Source of the DNA: Caenorhabditis elegans
Taxonomy: Eukaryota; Nematoda; Chromadorea; Rhabditida; Rhabditidae
Direction: 5' to 3'
Assembly: GCF_000002985.6 (NCBI RefSeq)
Contig: NC_003281.10
Location: 10,416,001 to 10,480,000 of the forward strand
Length of the DNA: 64,000 bases
The notes beneath the pieces are model-generated. The model did no database searches and was not told the DNA's origin. It saw only the letters and a program-made list of their open reading frames with translations. The position numbers and the translations under genes were made by a program. How positions within the stretch are numbered: position 1 is the first letter of the stretch; each line of letters opens with the position of its first letter. Positions 41,701-53,503 of this stretch are shown here, in pieces.

Positions 41701-44550
41701 CTCACATTTTGATGAACCAAATTATTATAACTTGGATCAACACGGGCTGCTCCATCCGTCTCACTGCTGCTATTCCTCCGATAATCCTTCTGAAGACTGC
41801 TCCAAAGTGAGCCAATAATCACTGAAGTTGGTGGAGCCGGCTTTTGAAGAGATTTCTCCAATTGACGAAGAGCTTCGGTTCGAATTGCATCTCTATCATC
41901 ACCCGAAGCCTGAATCAACTGCCACCGTAGATCCATATCTTGCTCTCCAATCAGAGCTTCTGCGTATTTCAACGCGGCGAGTCGACAATTCGGGAAATCC
42001 GAGCGAATGTGTTCACTGATCACCTCACGGAGTTTTGCTCTCAGCTCCTCTTCTGTAGATTCGAGGAACAGTGGGAGCCAGGTCGTCAGACATGATACAA
42101 TTGCTCCGGCGATGTCTTCCTGGTACTCCTGAAAATTAAAATACTCAAAATGGCCCAAATAGACCGAATTTCATAACGAGACTTTTCAATAATTTCTCAA
42201 ATATTGGAAATTGATTTTTGTTAGAACCATGTTCTATTTTGCATATTTTCTCATTTATCTCACGTAATTTCGAAATATTTAAAGCAACTAGGCAACACAA
42301 TTTTGATACCTATAGGCTTAAACGCCTCGAAATCAACGAAGGACGTGAGATAAATGAGAAAAATATGTGAGATATAACAATAATGCGAATAAAAATCAAT
42401 TTTCCATGGCTACGACACGGAAAAGTTGTCAAAATTCGAGATTTTAGGATTTAAATTTAAAAAAAAGAGTGAAATTTTCCAGCTTTCTCTTCTAAATTTG
42501 ACAGAAATCAGCGATTTACTAACAGTGGAAAGATCCTCAAACATCTTGGCAACGACATCACTATCGTTGAGCACAAGTATCGGATGACGACTCCCGAAGA
42601 TTGCCAGGCAGCGGTAGACTCCACAAATTGTCAATGTGTTCATATTATTGCTGCGAATCAAGTCCCGAAGCCGTTTGAACAATCCCGGAGCCAATGTCTG
42701 TAGAGCTTGTGGTCGCATTTTCTCGGCGACGAGCACGTAGAAATTCATCGTGAGCGCCTGAACTCGAGAACTTTTGCTCGCGGAGCCATTCATACAGATC
42801 TGAAAAAAAAAACGATTATATGGGAATTTCAGCAATAATAAAAACCTTCAAGTTATTCATGTAGACAGTTGGTGCCAGTCGAGATTTCGACAGAAACGGT
42901 AGAACGGCCGCCTGGACAAATTGATTTCCCGCAGAGATCTGGAATTTTTTGGATTTATTTCCTGCTTTTTTGCCTTTCTTTCGGGTAAACCTTTGCTTTG
43001 GGATCTTTCGGCGGCGTAGTATCGGCATTTGAGCCAAGAAAGGCGTGCATGAGCTTGTCGATGACTGGTCGGCTCTCAATAAGTCCTTCGGTTGGAATCT
43101 TCTTGATCAGACTTTCTGCGAGATCATCTACCCTGAAAAGTGGTAATAAAACTAACTTTAAAGGCGCATGTATTTCAGTTTTTCATGACAGGTCTCGTCA
43201 CGATCCATACAATTACGCGGTAATATGTGGATCGTGGTGAGCCTGACATTCTTAAAGGCGCATGCTCTTTCCTTAGCGGGTCTTGTCACGATCCTCGTAA
43301 ATTTGATCGGATACTGTACCCAATAGCTAAGATCGTGGCGGGATCAGTGAGGGTAAATGTGCGTGTGCCTTTAAATTTATGCCGATTTACGTGATGAATC
43401 CTTACTCGTTCAATTTCGAAGCGGAAGCCACGACCATCAGCGGAAAAGCAATGTCATCGGTGAGCAACTCCTTTCCCAACACCTTCAGAATCATCACCTT
43501 CGTCTCCGTCAAATTCAGCCCCAGCGGGAAGACTTTCCGCCCAATTTGAACAAATTCGTTGATGCTCAGCGCTGGGAGCTCAGGAGCCGACGATGCTGTG
43601 GGAAGCTTCTCGACGAGCACTTTGATGTCCTCACTGAAATAAAATATTAGAGTTAAAGCAGGCAAAGTTCGTGAAGATTTCGGCATGAAATATTGTAAAA
43701 TTAACAAAATGCTAGGCATGTTTCAGATTAAAACCAGGAAATTCGCTTCTGAAAACTGAAATTACGTACATGCTTCGTGCAGAGAACACGAGAATCGCCT
43801 GAAAGCATCTGGCAATGATTTCCACGTCGACAGAGCTCATCTCGATCGTCGGCCAGTGTTTTTTCTCGATTCTCGCGAGCTCGTGGAGTCCCGGCAGGCA
43901 CAACGAGAGAATGCTGGAAAAAATTATATAGAAAATATAAATAGTTCTACTTTACTTACTCGTAAATGTAATTGAGATCATTGGGCTTCTTGCTGAACGA
44001 TGTCAAGTATACAGGCAGAAACTCTAGCTGCTCGGCGGCCTGGATCCGGTCTTTTGCCATTTTGAGATAGATCAGACTGAAATTCTGGAAAAAATATTAA
44101 TTTTTTGGGTTATACATCGTCTGGAGAACGCTACAAACCGATGAAATGGCACTCGGGCCTTGGAAAAGTTCGAGCAGACGTGGCACTGGGAGACGGATCG
44201 CCAAATTGCTCTTGACGACTTTGTTGAAGTGTGTGAGAAATTCGGTGACCTGGAATCACGAATTTTAGTCATTTTGAATCAAATTTCAGCGAATTTTTGC
44301 GTCTTACCAGCTGAATGTGCTCCTGCTTTCTCCCGGCAAACTCCAACACATCGCACAAGTGCCGATCTGTGATAGTTTGTAGCTTGGCGTCCGAGTTGGC
44401 GTTGACGAGCCGCAGGAAGACTCTTTCCACTGAAAATTTCAAGTTCATTATGTAAATTAGAAGCTAGACTAGCTTACCATCATTTGCTGAGTCGAGAGAC
44501 GTCAGCGAAGCTGATTCTCTGGGAGCATCGACTTCCATTGGGCTTTCCAT
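36897..44550 (-). CDS. Proteasome adaptor ECM29/ECPAS homologue (17 exons, 1810 aa)
   Basis: HEAT-repeat scaffold that tethers to the 26S proteasome in yeast and mammals. Exons: 44478-44550, 44308-44429, 44139-44249, 43960-44084, 43770-43913, 43406-43633, 42991-43132, 42846-42938, 42524-42799, 41706-42128, 41463-41655, 40502-41325, 39995-40338, 38544-39733, 38019-38369, 37587-37887, 36897-37389. The sum is 5433 nt, exactly 1811 codons, and all phases agree. The sequence is helical throughout with HEAT-type units, for example WNSKMGAAHGFGALLENAKE, VRESACLALSDLLRGHD and VQGAMKSIWGILTAD. The length is close to the family's (about 1,800-1,850). The ATG at 44550 is 2 bases after a TTTTCAG acceptor. 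From memory this is D2045.2. The last four exons are duplicated in inverse orientation at 27064-28945. Confidence 0.9.
42206..42405. repeat. Palindrome in an ECM29-like intron
   Basis: Outer arms GGAAATTGATTTTTGTTAG and AATAAAAATCAATTTTCC, inner arms TATTTTCTCATTTATCTCACG and CGTGAGATAAATGAGAAAAATA. About 200 bp in a 395-bp intron; probably a small non-autonomous transposon. Confidence 0.75.
43150..43378. repeat. Dispersed GTCTCG / GCGCCTTTAAAG element, tandem partial units
   Basis: Three pieces in a row in intron 6 of the ECM29-like gene: TTTAAAGGCGCATG, GGTCTCGTCACGATCC, GATCGTGGTGAGCCTG, TTAAAGGCGCATGCTC, GGTCTTGTCACGATCC, GATCGTGGCGGGATC, GTGCCTTTAAA. Looks like two overlapping copies. 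Confidence 0.65.
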
Positions 44551-45712
44551 GCTGAAAATACTAAATATTTAGCGTTTTACGAAGAAATTAACGTCGAAAA
44601 ATGAAGAAATTACACTGAAATTGCTAAAAATTGTTCAAAACAATACGAGAAACTCGGTTTTTCCGCAAAAAGTAAAATGTTCTTGAATTTATTCCAAAAT
44701 GTCATCAAAAATATTTTTATTTTCAGTCTGCGTCTCTCTTCATCGTGTCAATGGGGCGAACTTGACAAGAGACGTCACAGAACCTTTCTCTACAGAAATT
44801 TGAGTCTTGAAAAAAAGACCGAAAAACAGGGGAAATTTTTAAATATTTTTGATGAGCGATAAATTTTAAATTGAGAATTAGTTTTGTTTATTTCAAATTG
44901 TATTATCGACAAAGTGTATTGGAAGATAGCGCAGGGAAAGAATTTCTCCGAGTGGGAGTTTCCCCAAAATCTGTGGTGTCAAACAGATAAATATTTCCCA
45001 ATCGCGAAATTTTGCACGAGAAATGTGGTACCCGGCAAGATAATTTTTTGTCAAATGAAAAAAGTGTGTGCTCCTATGAAGAAATGTCCTATCTTTCTTT
45101 TAAGAACAAAATCTGAATTTTGTCAGACCTAATTCAATAAATTGCGGATAAACTTTTTGATTTGGGGAAAATGCTTTTATTCATTGCCCAAAAACTCAAC
45201 TGTTGAGGCGAAATGTTCATGTTTTACCACTTTCCTTGGAAAAAATCCACTAATTCCCACTATATCGACTTTCCTGAAAACCCCACTGTGTAAAATGCGC
45301 GCGGCACACTTGCGAAACCCTGTGCGGCGCACTTGCATAGGGCGGAGTCTCAGGCAATCCCGACGGAAATCGGCGCGTCATTTACCGCATGTGCGTGTCC
45401 TCCGCTGTCTGCGTGCTCTCTCGTCTCTCTCTCGAACGTTTTTCAAATTTTTCCGCGAATTTTGTGGATAATTTTCTTCTTGTGGCTCGTTTTGCACGTG
45501 GTGAAACCTTGAAAAACGGGATTGTGTTGGAAATTTCAAAAATTTGCCCAAAACTGTTACTCATATTAAACTTCCATTATCGTTGCGAAATTGCTGTTTT
45601 TAAAATTCAAATTTTTTCCATTTTCAGGTACATTTCTCCTGTACCCAAACTCTTTGACTGCTCCACAGACAATCTTCTATTTATTTATATTTTATTTGCA
45701 TCCAAAGTGCGA
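44551..45712. promoter_or_regulatory. Divergent spacer between the ECM29-like gene and atx-2
   Basis: About 1.2 kb that should hold both promoters. It contains a GC-richer block at 45290-45420 (GTGCGGCGCACTTGC). A possible 5' exon ends at the acceptor TTTTCAG at 45622-45628. No independent coding gene is supported. Confidence 0.45.
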
Positions 45713-48700
45713 ATGAAAGAAATGGTAAGCGCTGGCAACTTGAAAATTTCTTTAAAAATACAATTTTTCCAGTCAACACCAACGGGTCTTCCTGCGCTAA
45801 ATGGCGATGTGTTGAGCGCCATCAATGATATGATCGGACGTGTAATTATCATTAATACTACGGACAAAAAGCGATATTCTGGGGTGCTGGGCGCCGTGTC
45901 TCAGGATTTCGATTTCGGGATGCAGTGCGTCGTGGAAATTACGAAGGAGAACGAGAATAACTTGCTGAGAACAGAGTCGGAATGCAGAGACAAGATGGTA
46001 TTTCACTATAGTGATATTGTCGATTTTGCGTACGTTACGCAAGAGATCAAGAAGCAGCATGCTGGTAAGAGCTGTTTCAGGGAACTTTTTCATTAAAAAA
46101 AATGCATGACATCTTTAATTTTGGGCCAAGTCGGGTTCACAGTTACGATTTTTAATCCGAAAAAGCTGAAAAACTCTCCATTTTCAGTCAGCAAATTCGT
46201 CACCGATAGACAATACCACGGAGATACTCCAATCGAGGGCGAAGAGCTTCAGGAATGGAACGGAGGTGAGGAGGACGGACTCGGAGGATCCATTGAGGAC
46301 GACGTCGTCGTTGCTGGTGGACAAACCGCCGCTCGTCGCAGCAACAATCACAACAACGGCACCGGATGGTCGGTCAACGACATGTTCGCCGCCAACGAGA
46401 AGATGAACGTGGTGTCGACGTTCAAAGAGGATTTAACGCAATACACAACGTAATTTATTTGAATTTTTTCGCTTGAAAAATCCAGGATTTTCGGAGTCTG
46501 CAAGCGTTTTTGGGCATCTGAATCTATTTTTTTCAGTTTTGCCTTGAAAAAATCTTGTCACTGAACCATTTTTGCAAAATTTTGCATAAAAATGTCCTGA
46601 AAGTTGATAATTGACAATTTTCAGGTTATTTTTAAGCATTTTTTCGAATATTTCTACCGAAATCAGTGTTATTCTCTGATGGATCAAGTGCTTTCCTATA
46701 TTTTGACCCGATTTTTTAATTTTAATTTTGGAAAACATCGTGCAAAGCAATAAAATCCCAAATTTCAGCGTCGAAGTGGTAGGAACCGACGAAGATCGAG
46801 CACGCGCCGAGCGGCTCGCTAGAGAAATTGAGTCCAACTCGTCGTCGAAGTTTATGGCGAACTTGGAGAACGACGACGACGAGCGAGATTTGGACAAAAT
46901 CACGCGTCAAGAGGATTTCGAGAATGGCAATGGCCGAAAGCGGTTGGAATTCTTTAAAAATTTGAATTTATTAATTTAAAAATTTATTTGTTTCAGCAAT
47001 AATAACAGCTTCAACCAGCAACAACAACAGCGCCGCAATCCGAATATTGCACCAAACGGGCAGCCAGTGAATCGACGTGCCGAGGGTCTTCGCGGAGATC
47101 GTCGTAATAGTGGAAGCTCTTCAGCGAACAATAGTCGCTACGGTGCTCCAGCAGCGGCTCAGCAGAACTATTCACAGAATCAGCAGCAGCAGCAAGGTCA
47201 AAAAGGTTATCGCCGCCAGAACGAGGAAAATGGTTCGTGTACATTCCCGAGAGTACAGTGTGTCTCTTTGATCATTATCTCTCTCTCGTTCTCTTTCTCC
47301 GCGTCCAACAGTTCTTTTTTCGGTGTATTCCGTTTTCTTGACCCATTTCGCATGACATAATTTCGCTAGCGGCTGCAGCGGTTGTCTTCAGCTGATTAAT
47401 TGGAGTGTTTTTCCTCGTGGGATGCGGAAAAAAGCGATTTTTTTTTTGCAAATTTTCAGCAAAAAAATCAGATTTTTCCCATCAGAAAACCAATTTTTCA
47501 TTCTTTCCTCACATTTTGATCACAGAAATACGAAATAATTCTGCAATAGTGTTATTTTCAGTGGAAAAATCGTTTTTTTTTCCGATTTTTGACTGAAAAA
47601 CGTTTTCTTTGTGTCAGAAAAAACAAGTAAATGCCGATTTTTAAGTGAAAACGCCGAAAAAAAAAATTGAAAAAATGACCGAACGGGTCCCAGTTTATCC
47701 ATACAAACACACCTGCGTCTCTGATACATGCTTTCATCAAGTCTCTCTCTCTACCTCTGTCTACCTCTCTCTCTCTGTCCGCTTCCTCACCGCTTATCAT
47801 CTTCATCATCATCATCACAAGTTGGTTGTGTTCTTCTCGAAAAACCGTGTTGTCTATGTTGTGTACCAATCGATCGTTAGGGAGGCGCCACACTTTCTCT
47901 CTCTCTCTCATTCCTTTCCGCTCTCTTTTTTCTCGGTGATTTTTTGTTGTTGTGTGTGTGTCTGAATGATGATGAAACATGCGATCGTTCATACCTTTTT
48001 TGCCTCCTTTGCAGCTTCACCAGTCCTCAGATCCTTCTAGATAATGGAAATTCCACAGTTTTCGAAGTTTTTAGTGTCTTTTAAAAGAAATCTTGATTTA
48101 AATTCCTCTTGAAAATCTGTCAGAATCAGATCAAGAGCATTTTGGTATAGCGTTAAAATACTGTAACCGGTCTCGACACGACATATTTGTGTTTAATGGT
48201 ATGCACCTTTAAAGAGTACTGTATTTTCAAACTCTTTTTGCTGCGAAATTTCTGTTTTTTCATAGTTTCATATGAATATTCCACAGCAACAAGAGTTTGA
48301 AATATTTTTTCAAGGCGCCCACCCTTTTGCATTAAACAAGCTTGTCGTGCCGAGACCGGGTAACGTATTTTTGGTAAAAATTCGATTTTTGATTCCTTAG
48401 AAAACAATTTCCGTCGTTTTTGTTTAAACAATGACTCATTCTACTTAATTTTCAGACTGGCAGATGGCCAAGGGGAAGGGCCAGAACCAGGGCCACGACC
48501 ACTCGTTCCGTCAACAGCAGAAGCAGATGCTGGATCCGAGACCCAACAACAATGTGAAGCCGGCTGACGATAAAGCTCAATCTGCCACCACTGCCACTGC
48601 TGCTGCCGGTGGATCCCGTGTGACAGATCTCAAGAACTGGGGCAACGAGTTTTCGATTGCGACGGCTCCAAAGGATCAGGCTCCGGCGGTGCCAGCTGGA

Positions 48701-51412
48701 AACTCGGGTAGTGCCTGGAATCGCGGACCACCGAGCTCGCTGGTTGCCAAGGGATCATCAAATGAGTCGACTCCACCACCGACAACCAATGGAGAGGAGG
48801 CTGAGACTAAAAAAGGTATCTATTTTCTATTTTTCTCAACAAAAATGAACAATTTTGCCAATTTCCAGAAGAAGCTCCATCCACAAGCGTCGATGTGGCA
48901 GCTGCACCAGTGCAAAACGTACAGAACGACGCGGAAAAGCATCAGGAAGACGACAATGTTTCCGTTACTTCAGAGAATGATTCAGTGATCACTTCGAAGT
49001 CATCGTCGTTCAAATTCAACATCAATGCTCCAGAGTTCAAGCCACGTGTGGCTCCGGCGACTCCAACAGCGACGACTCCAGTGCAAAATGGTAGGAAAAC
49101 GAACAAAACGGCTTTTTTTCAGTATTTTTGTATCAAAAATTAATACAGAAATGTATGTAGAAAAAAGATAATTTTTGTTGAAAGGTTTGAGAAAGATCTC
49201 AAATTGTGTCATTTGAGAGGGAATTTTTAAACCAAAATAAATATTTTTCTAAATACACATAGGTATCAATTTTTGATACAAAAATTTTGGCTGCCAAGAC
49301 GGAGTTTTAACTCTAAAATTTTCAGAATATCATCCACAACAACAGCCACATCCAGCAATGATGGCTCCACAACAAGGACCACCTGCTCCTGGAATGGGAA
49401 TGGTTCCACCACACATGGGCGGCCCACAAAATCAAGGTCAACCACCGATGATGATGTGGCAACAGACTGGACAACAGCAACAAGGCGGTGGCGGCTATCC
49501 ACAGAATCATCAATTCCCAATTCAACATGTCCCAATGCAAGGTGTTCCTGGACAGATGTATGGCCCGGGAGCTGCGACTCCGGTCACTGTTGCTCAGCAG
49601 CCAAATCAGCAGCATCAGGTGCCAACCAGTGCGGCTGGTGGTCAGAATCATCAGTTGAGAGATGGAGAGTATCGTGAGAAGCAGCCACTCTACATGCCAT
49701 ATGGACCGCCACAAATGGTTCCAGTCACATCTCAGGTAACCGAAAATTTGGAATATCCCTGTAGAAATAGGGAAAACATTTATTTTTAAAGGCCTTGAAT
49801 TTTTAGAATTTTAAACTTTTCCTAATCTAAAATTCCTGATTTCTCAATTCCAAAAATTCTAAATTTTTTCAGCAATTCTATCATTCACAGTACCAAGGCC
49901 AGATGCAGCAAGCTGCTCCATACCAAATGAAGATGATGCCACAGCAAGCTCCACAGGGTGCCTATCAACAGAGATATCAGCAGCCACAAGTGTACATGAT
50001 GCCTCCACAGGGTCAGCAGCAGCAGCCGAGATACCAGGGTCCTCCACCACCACAGCAACAGCAACAGCAACAACCGCAGCAACAACAATTCTCCGGAGAG
50101 CAAAGTCGCCCACAATCACATCCGAATAGTCAGCCAACGACTCCGGGACCACGTGGCGAGTTGCCAAAGATGAGCGGTGCTCCACAGGTGAGATTTCTTT
50201 TTTTTTAAACTTATTCGCATGTTTCCCTCTTTCAAACTTTCTGTGCCTAATAAGATGAAGCTTTTCAATATTGTGACCGTGACTCTATTTTCAGAACGGA
50301 AACATGCAGGCCGAGTCGAGCAGCAACGCTAGTCACAGCGGATCGACGAGCTCTCAGTCGGGACAACGAAGCGGATCTCCACCAGGTGCTGTTCCTCCAC
50401 CACCACCACCACAGCAGCAGCATCAGCAACAACAACATCCACCACATCATGCTCCTCCACACGTCGGAGCACCACCACCACAGATGATGCAGCAGCAGCA
50501 GCAACACATTCAACAGTATATGGTGATGCAGGGACCGCATCAAATGCATCCGCAGATCCCTAATTACTATCAGCAGCCTCAGGCATGTTTAATCTCTCTC
50601 TTTCTTTCCTTTTTTCAGTGGTATTTTTGATTTTTGGTTTTCTTGTTTTTTTTCCTTTCTTTCAGAAGTTTCAGAACAAAATTGTGATTGACTCTGCTAA
50701 ATTTTTGTAGATCTGCAAGTTCTACAGCTGAAATCGCCCAGTGAAAAAGGAGAAAAAATTGCCTAATGTTTTTTTTCATACTTTTTTTCTTAAAAATAGC
50801 GAGAAAGTTTCGATTCCGACTGTAGAACTTGAATGTGCCCAAATCAACGAAAAATTGGCAAATTTTAGCTGAGATCTCCTATTTCGGCAATTTTTCTGGA
50901 TAGATTTTTTTTTTGAATTGAATTTTGAGATTTTATTTAAAATTACCATTTTTTGAGAAATATTTGAAAATGTCTCACACTCTATAAAAGAACAAAACCG
51001 AGAAAAAAACGTAAATCTAATTTTCAATCATTTTCAGCAAGTATTCTATCCGATGATAATGCCCCAACAGATGCCAATGCAACAGAACCAACATCCTCAA
51101 CAAAGTCTTATGGGCGAGCGATCTGATCAAGGATTCCCGACGTCGGGATACTTTGACTACCGTACAATGCCAAACTATCAGCAACAACAACAACAGCAAC
51201 AGCAACAAATGCACCGCCAGAATTCGCTTCCACAGCAGTTCCAAGGCAATCAAGGTAATGTTTTAAATGTTTATAAAGTTCAAATTTCTAACCGTTTATG
51301 AAGCTTTGAAGGTGTAAATCCATCTGGTCAACAATCTGGTCCACCACCACCGCCACCACCGTCTCAACAAGGCACACCACGTGATCAGCAGCACTCTCAG
51401 AGCCCCCCGTAA
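45713..51412 (+). CDS. atx-2: Ataxin-2 homologue ATX-2 (12 exons, 962 aa)
   Basis: RNA-binding translational regulator related to human ATXN2. Exons: 45713-45724, 45773-46064, 46188-46449, 46769-46942, 46997-47232, 48456-48815, 48869-49090, 49326-49735, 49873-50187, 50295-50582, 51038-51254, 51312-51412; 2889 nt in frame. Domains: an Lsm domain in about residues 5-105 (GRVIIINTTDKKRYSGVL), an LsmAD segment (NDMFAANEKMNVVSTF), a PAM2-like motif at about 490-505 (FNINAPEFKPR, for binding the poly(A)-binding protein), then a long Gln/Pro/His-rich disordered C-terminus with several polyQ runs of up to about 11 residues. The 50582 donor is GC rather than GT; the phase demands it. Intron 5 is 1.2 kb and holds a CT-rich tract and a dispersed palindrome. 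The start is the first Met of a short exon; an extended upstream start is possible. Confidence 0.9.
48160..48372. repeat. Dispersed GTCTCG / GCGCCTTTAAAG element, full palindrome
   Basis: Left half ACCGGTCTCGACACGACAT, then CACCTTTAAAGAGTACTGTA. Right half AAGGCGCCCACCCTTTTGC, then TTGTCGTGCCGAGACCGGGT. The two halves face each other about 40-60 bp apart. Lies in atx-2 intron 5. Confidence 0.75.
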
Positions 51413-52106
51413 TCATATCTATATGCGCTCTTCCTGCGCTTTTCAGTGCTTTATATAATGTTTCCCCAATATATATTCATTTTAATATTCTTATTTTCTT
51501 CCTTCTCTTCCTTCTTTTCATCAAAAATCCGCTTCTCCCCCCTTCCCCCATGCCACCATCTACAACAACCACAAAAATCTCGTGGAATTCCGAAATTCCG
51601 TCATAAACAACAAGATGTGATGTTCTAGTTTTAGAAAAAACCGTGTGTTCTTTGTATCCCCTCTTGTGGGTAAAGTTCACACCGCCAATACCTCCTCCTC
51701 CTCCTTCTCCCCACACAAATTACTTGTAGTGTCGGAAAAAGTACACTTTTCCGTACACGAAGGATCATGTCAAAATGCTCCTTTCACTTTTTATTCGTTA
51801 TTTCTCTCGCTCTGCCTTCCTGATTATCCGTTTCCGAGACCGTCTTATTCTTTTTTTTTCTTGTAAAACCAAACCAATAATCCTTCCTTTTTTCTTTTTT
51901 TTTGAGCAATACCATCCCTCCCCCCACAACAAAATCTATAATTTATTTCCTTAACATTATTATCTTCAACCATCTCGCGCACACTACTCATATTCTAGTG
52001 AATGCCCCTTTCCCCCGTCCCCCAGATGTAATAAACATCAATTATTGCTCATTGTATTTTTTTTCACAAATTCATAGTTTCAGGGGTCAATCAGTTCAGA
52101 AATAGT
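51413..52106. other. Convergent 3' UTR region of atx-2 and the kinase
   Basis: C/T-rich sequence with a poly(A)-signal-like AATAAA at 52030 on the plus strand, which would give atx-2 a long 3' UTR of about 640 nt. No coding gene seen. Confidence 0.5.
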
Positions 52107-53503
52107 TCAAAGATTGAGGATCTTCTTCTTAAAATGAGCAGAATCCGCATACGGCCAGATCTTCTTCGCCATTTGCATCTTCGTCGCCACCTTATAATCG
52201 TTAGGAGCTCTCTTCTCACTGATCGACAGAGCCGTGAACATCTCCTCACCACCGCCCTTCCCAAGCTCCCACTCGAATCGGCCAAAGAACGATCCACGGA
52301 CTCTCTTGAAACCGGCAAAGCACTCGCTCCACAGGCCGAAATAATCCGGGCGGCTCTTGTATTCCAGTGTCTCCAGGTACTTGTGAATATTCGCAAATTC
52401 CTTGGGACACCCTTTCAACAAAGTTTCCATGGAGCATGCAATCTTCGCGTCCATAATCTCCTTCTCATCGGTCAGTCGGCGCCACGGGAGCCCACAATGA
52501 AGCTCGATGAGCATGTAGAGCCACGACCAGAGATCATCGACGCGTCCCTGCTCTTTCCGATTGTGAACGTTCATGCTGCAATAGCGAGGAGTTCCACGGA
52601 ATAGTTGCTCGCCGGATCGAGCTCTGCGGAGTGCGGTCTCTCCGTTCTCTCGTTTGGCGGTGAATTGACGGACCATTCCTGAACGAAGTTTGGTGTGATT
52701 TTTGAATCAAAAATACGGTGCCGGGTCTCGACACGACAAACATGTGTGTTGAATGCGACGTGCACCTTTAAAGATTACTGTACATTTCAGTTTTTCATGA
52801 TTCAGAGGATGGATCTGGAAAGTGTTTTTTTTTCGAGAAAAAACGCAACATAAGGAAAACAGTTAAAAAAAATTACAGTACTCATTTAAAGGCGCACACC
52901 TTCTCGCATCAAACAAAATATTGTCGTGTCGAGTAACGGGATCGTCAAAATTCGTAAAAATTTACCATAATCAATAAGATAGACGTTTTTGGCGTCACTC
53001 CCATGAACCCCGGTCACACAATTTCCCGGCTTAATATCCCGATGAGTGAATCCCACTTCATGAATCTGTTTGATAGCAAACAACGTTGCCATCGCGAGAC
53101 GAAGAGTCGTCTGCTCACAGAATCTCGGAGTATTAGCATCCCGTTTATGAGCCATCAGATCCTTGCCAAGAAGAGTCATCACCATGAAACAATACGATTT
53201 TCGATCGCCAGCATCCATCAATCTTGCACAAAACGGCAGTGGAGCCAGTGATTTGAGCACGTGAGCCTCCAGCTTCAGAACCCCGCCGTCACTCACGTCT
53301 CCCTCGACTTTCATTGCGGCGTATGTCTGAAAGCGGGTCAGATCTCGTACTTTGAACACCGCACCCATACCGCCTTCGCCGAGTTTTTCAACGATTTTCC
53401 AACGCTTTGCGATTATCTGAAATTGAGGGAAATTGTGAATTTCCGGCTGAAAATGCTCAGAGAAACTCACTTTTCCTTCTGTGATCGCTTGAATTTCTTC
53501 CAT
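52107..53503 (-). CDS. TTBK/casein-kinase-1-like protein kinase (3 exons, 351 aa)
   Basis: Exons: 53471-53503, 52966-53416, 52107-52678; 1056 nt in frame. Serine/threonine kinase of the CK1 superfamily, closest by eye to the tau-tubulin kinase-like group that is greatly expanded in C. elegans. Glycine loop GEGGMG at residues 24-29, the active-site lysine in AAMKVE (about K47), catalytic loop THRDIKPGN (D138, K140, N143) and the magnesium site as IDYG rather than DFG (D160). The activation-loop end is GTPRYCS. The GTPRYCS turn and the following DDLWSWLYMLIELHCGLPW are typical of this group. The start ATG is 7 bases after a GGTCAG acceptor. No domain beyond the kinase is seen. It could be catalytically active. 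Confidence 0.85.
52708..52945. repeat. Dispersed GTCTCG / GCGCCTTTAAAG element, full palindrome
   Basis: GCCGGGTCTCGACACGACAA, then CACCTTTAAAGATTACTGTA, a spacer, TACAGTACTCATTTAAAGGC, then TTGTCGTGTCGAGTAACGGG. It fills nearly all of the second kinase intron (52679-52965). Confidence 0.75.

Noticed and set aside
45389-45712. Upstream extension of atx-2 exon 1 in frame
   Set aside because: The residues read like AT-rich non-coding sequence, and a strong acceptor lies inside at 45622-45628; the short ATG exon at 45713 joins cleanly to exon 2.
49322-50549. Antisense Leu/Trp-rich frames opposite the atx-2 exons
   Set aside because: They are shadows of the Gln/His/Pro-rich coding strand.
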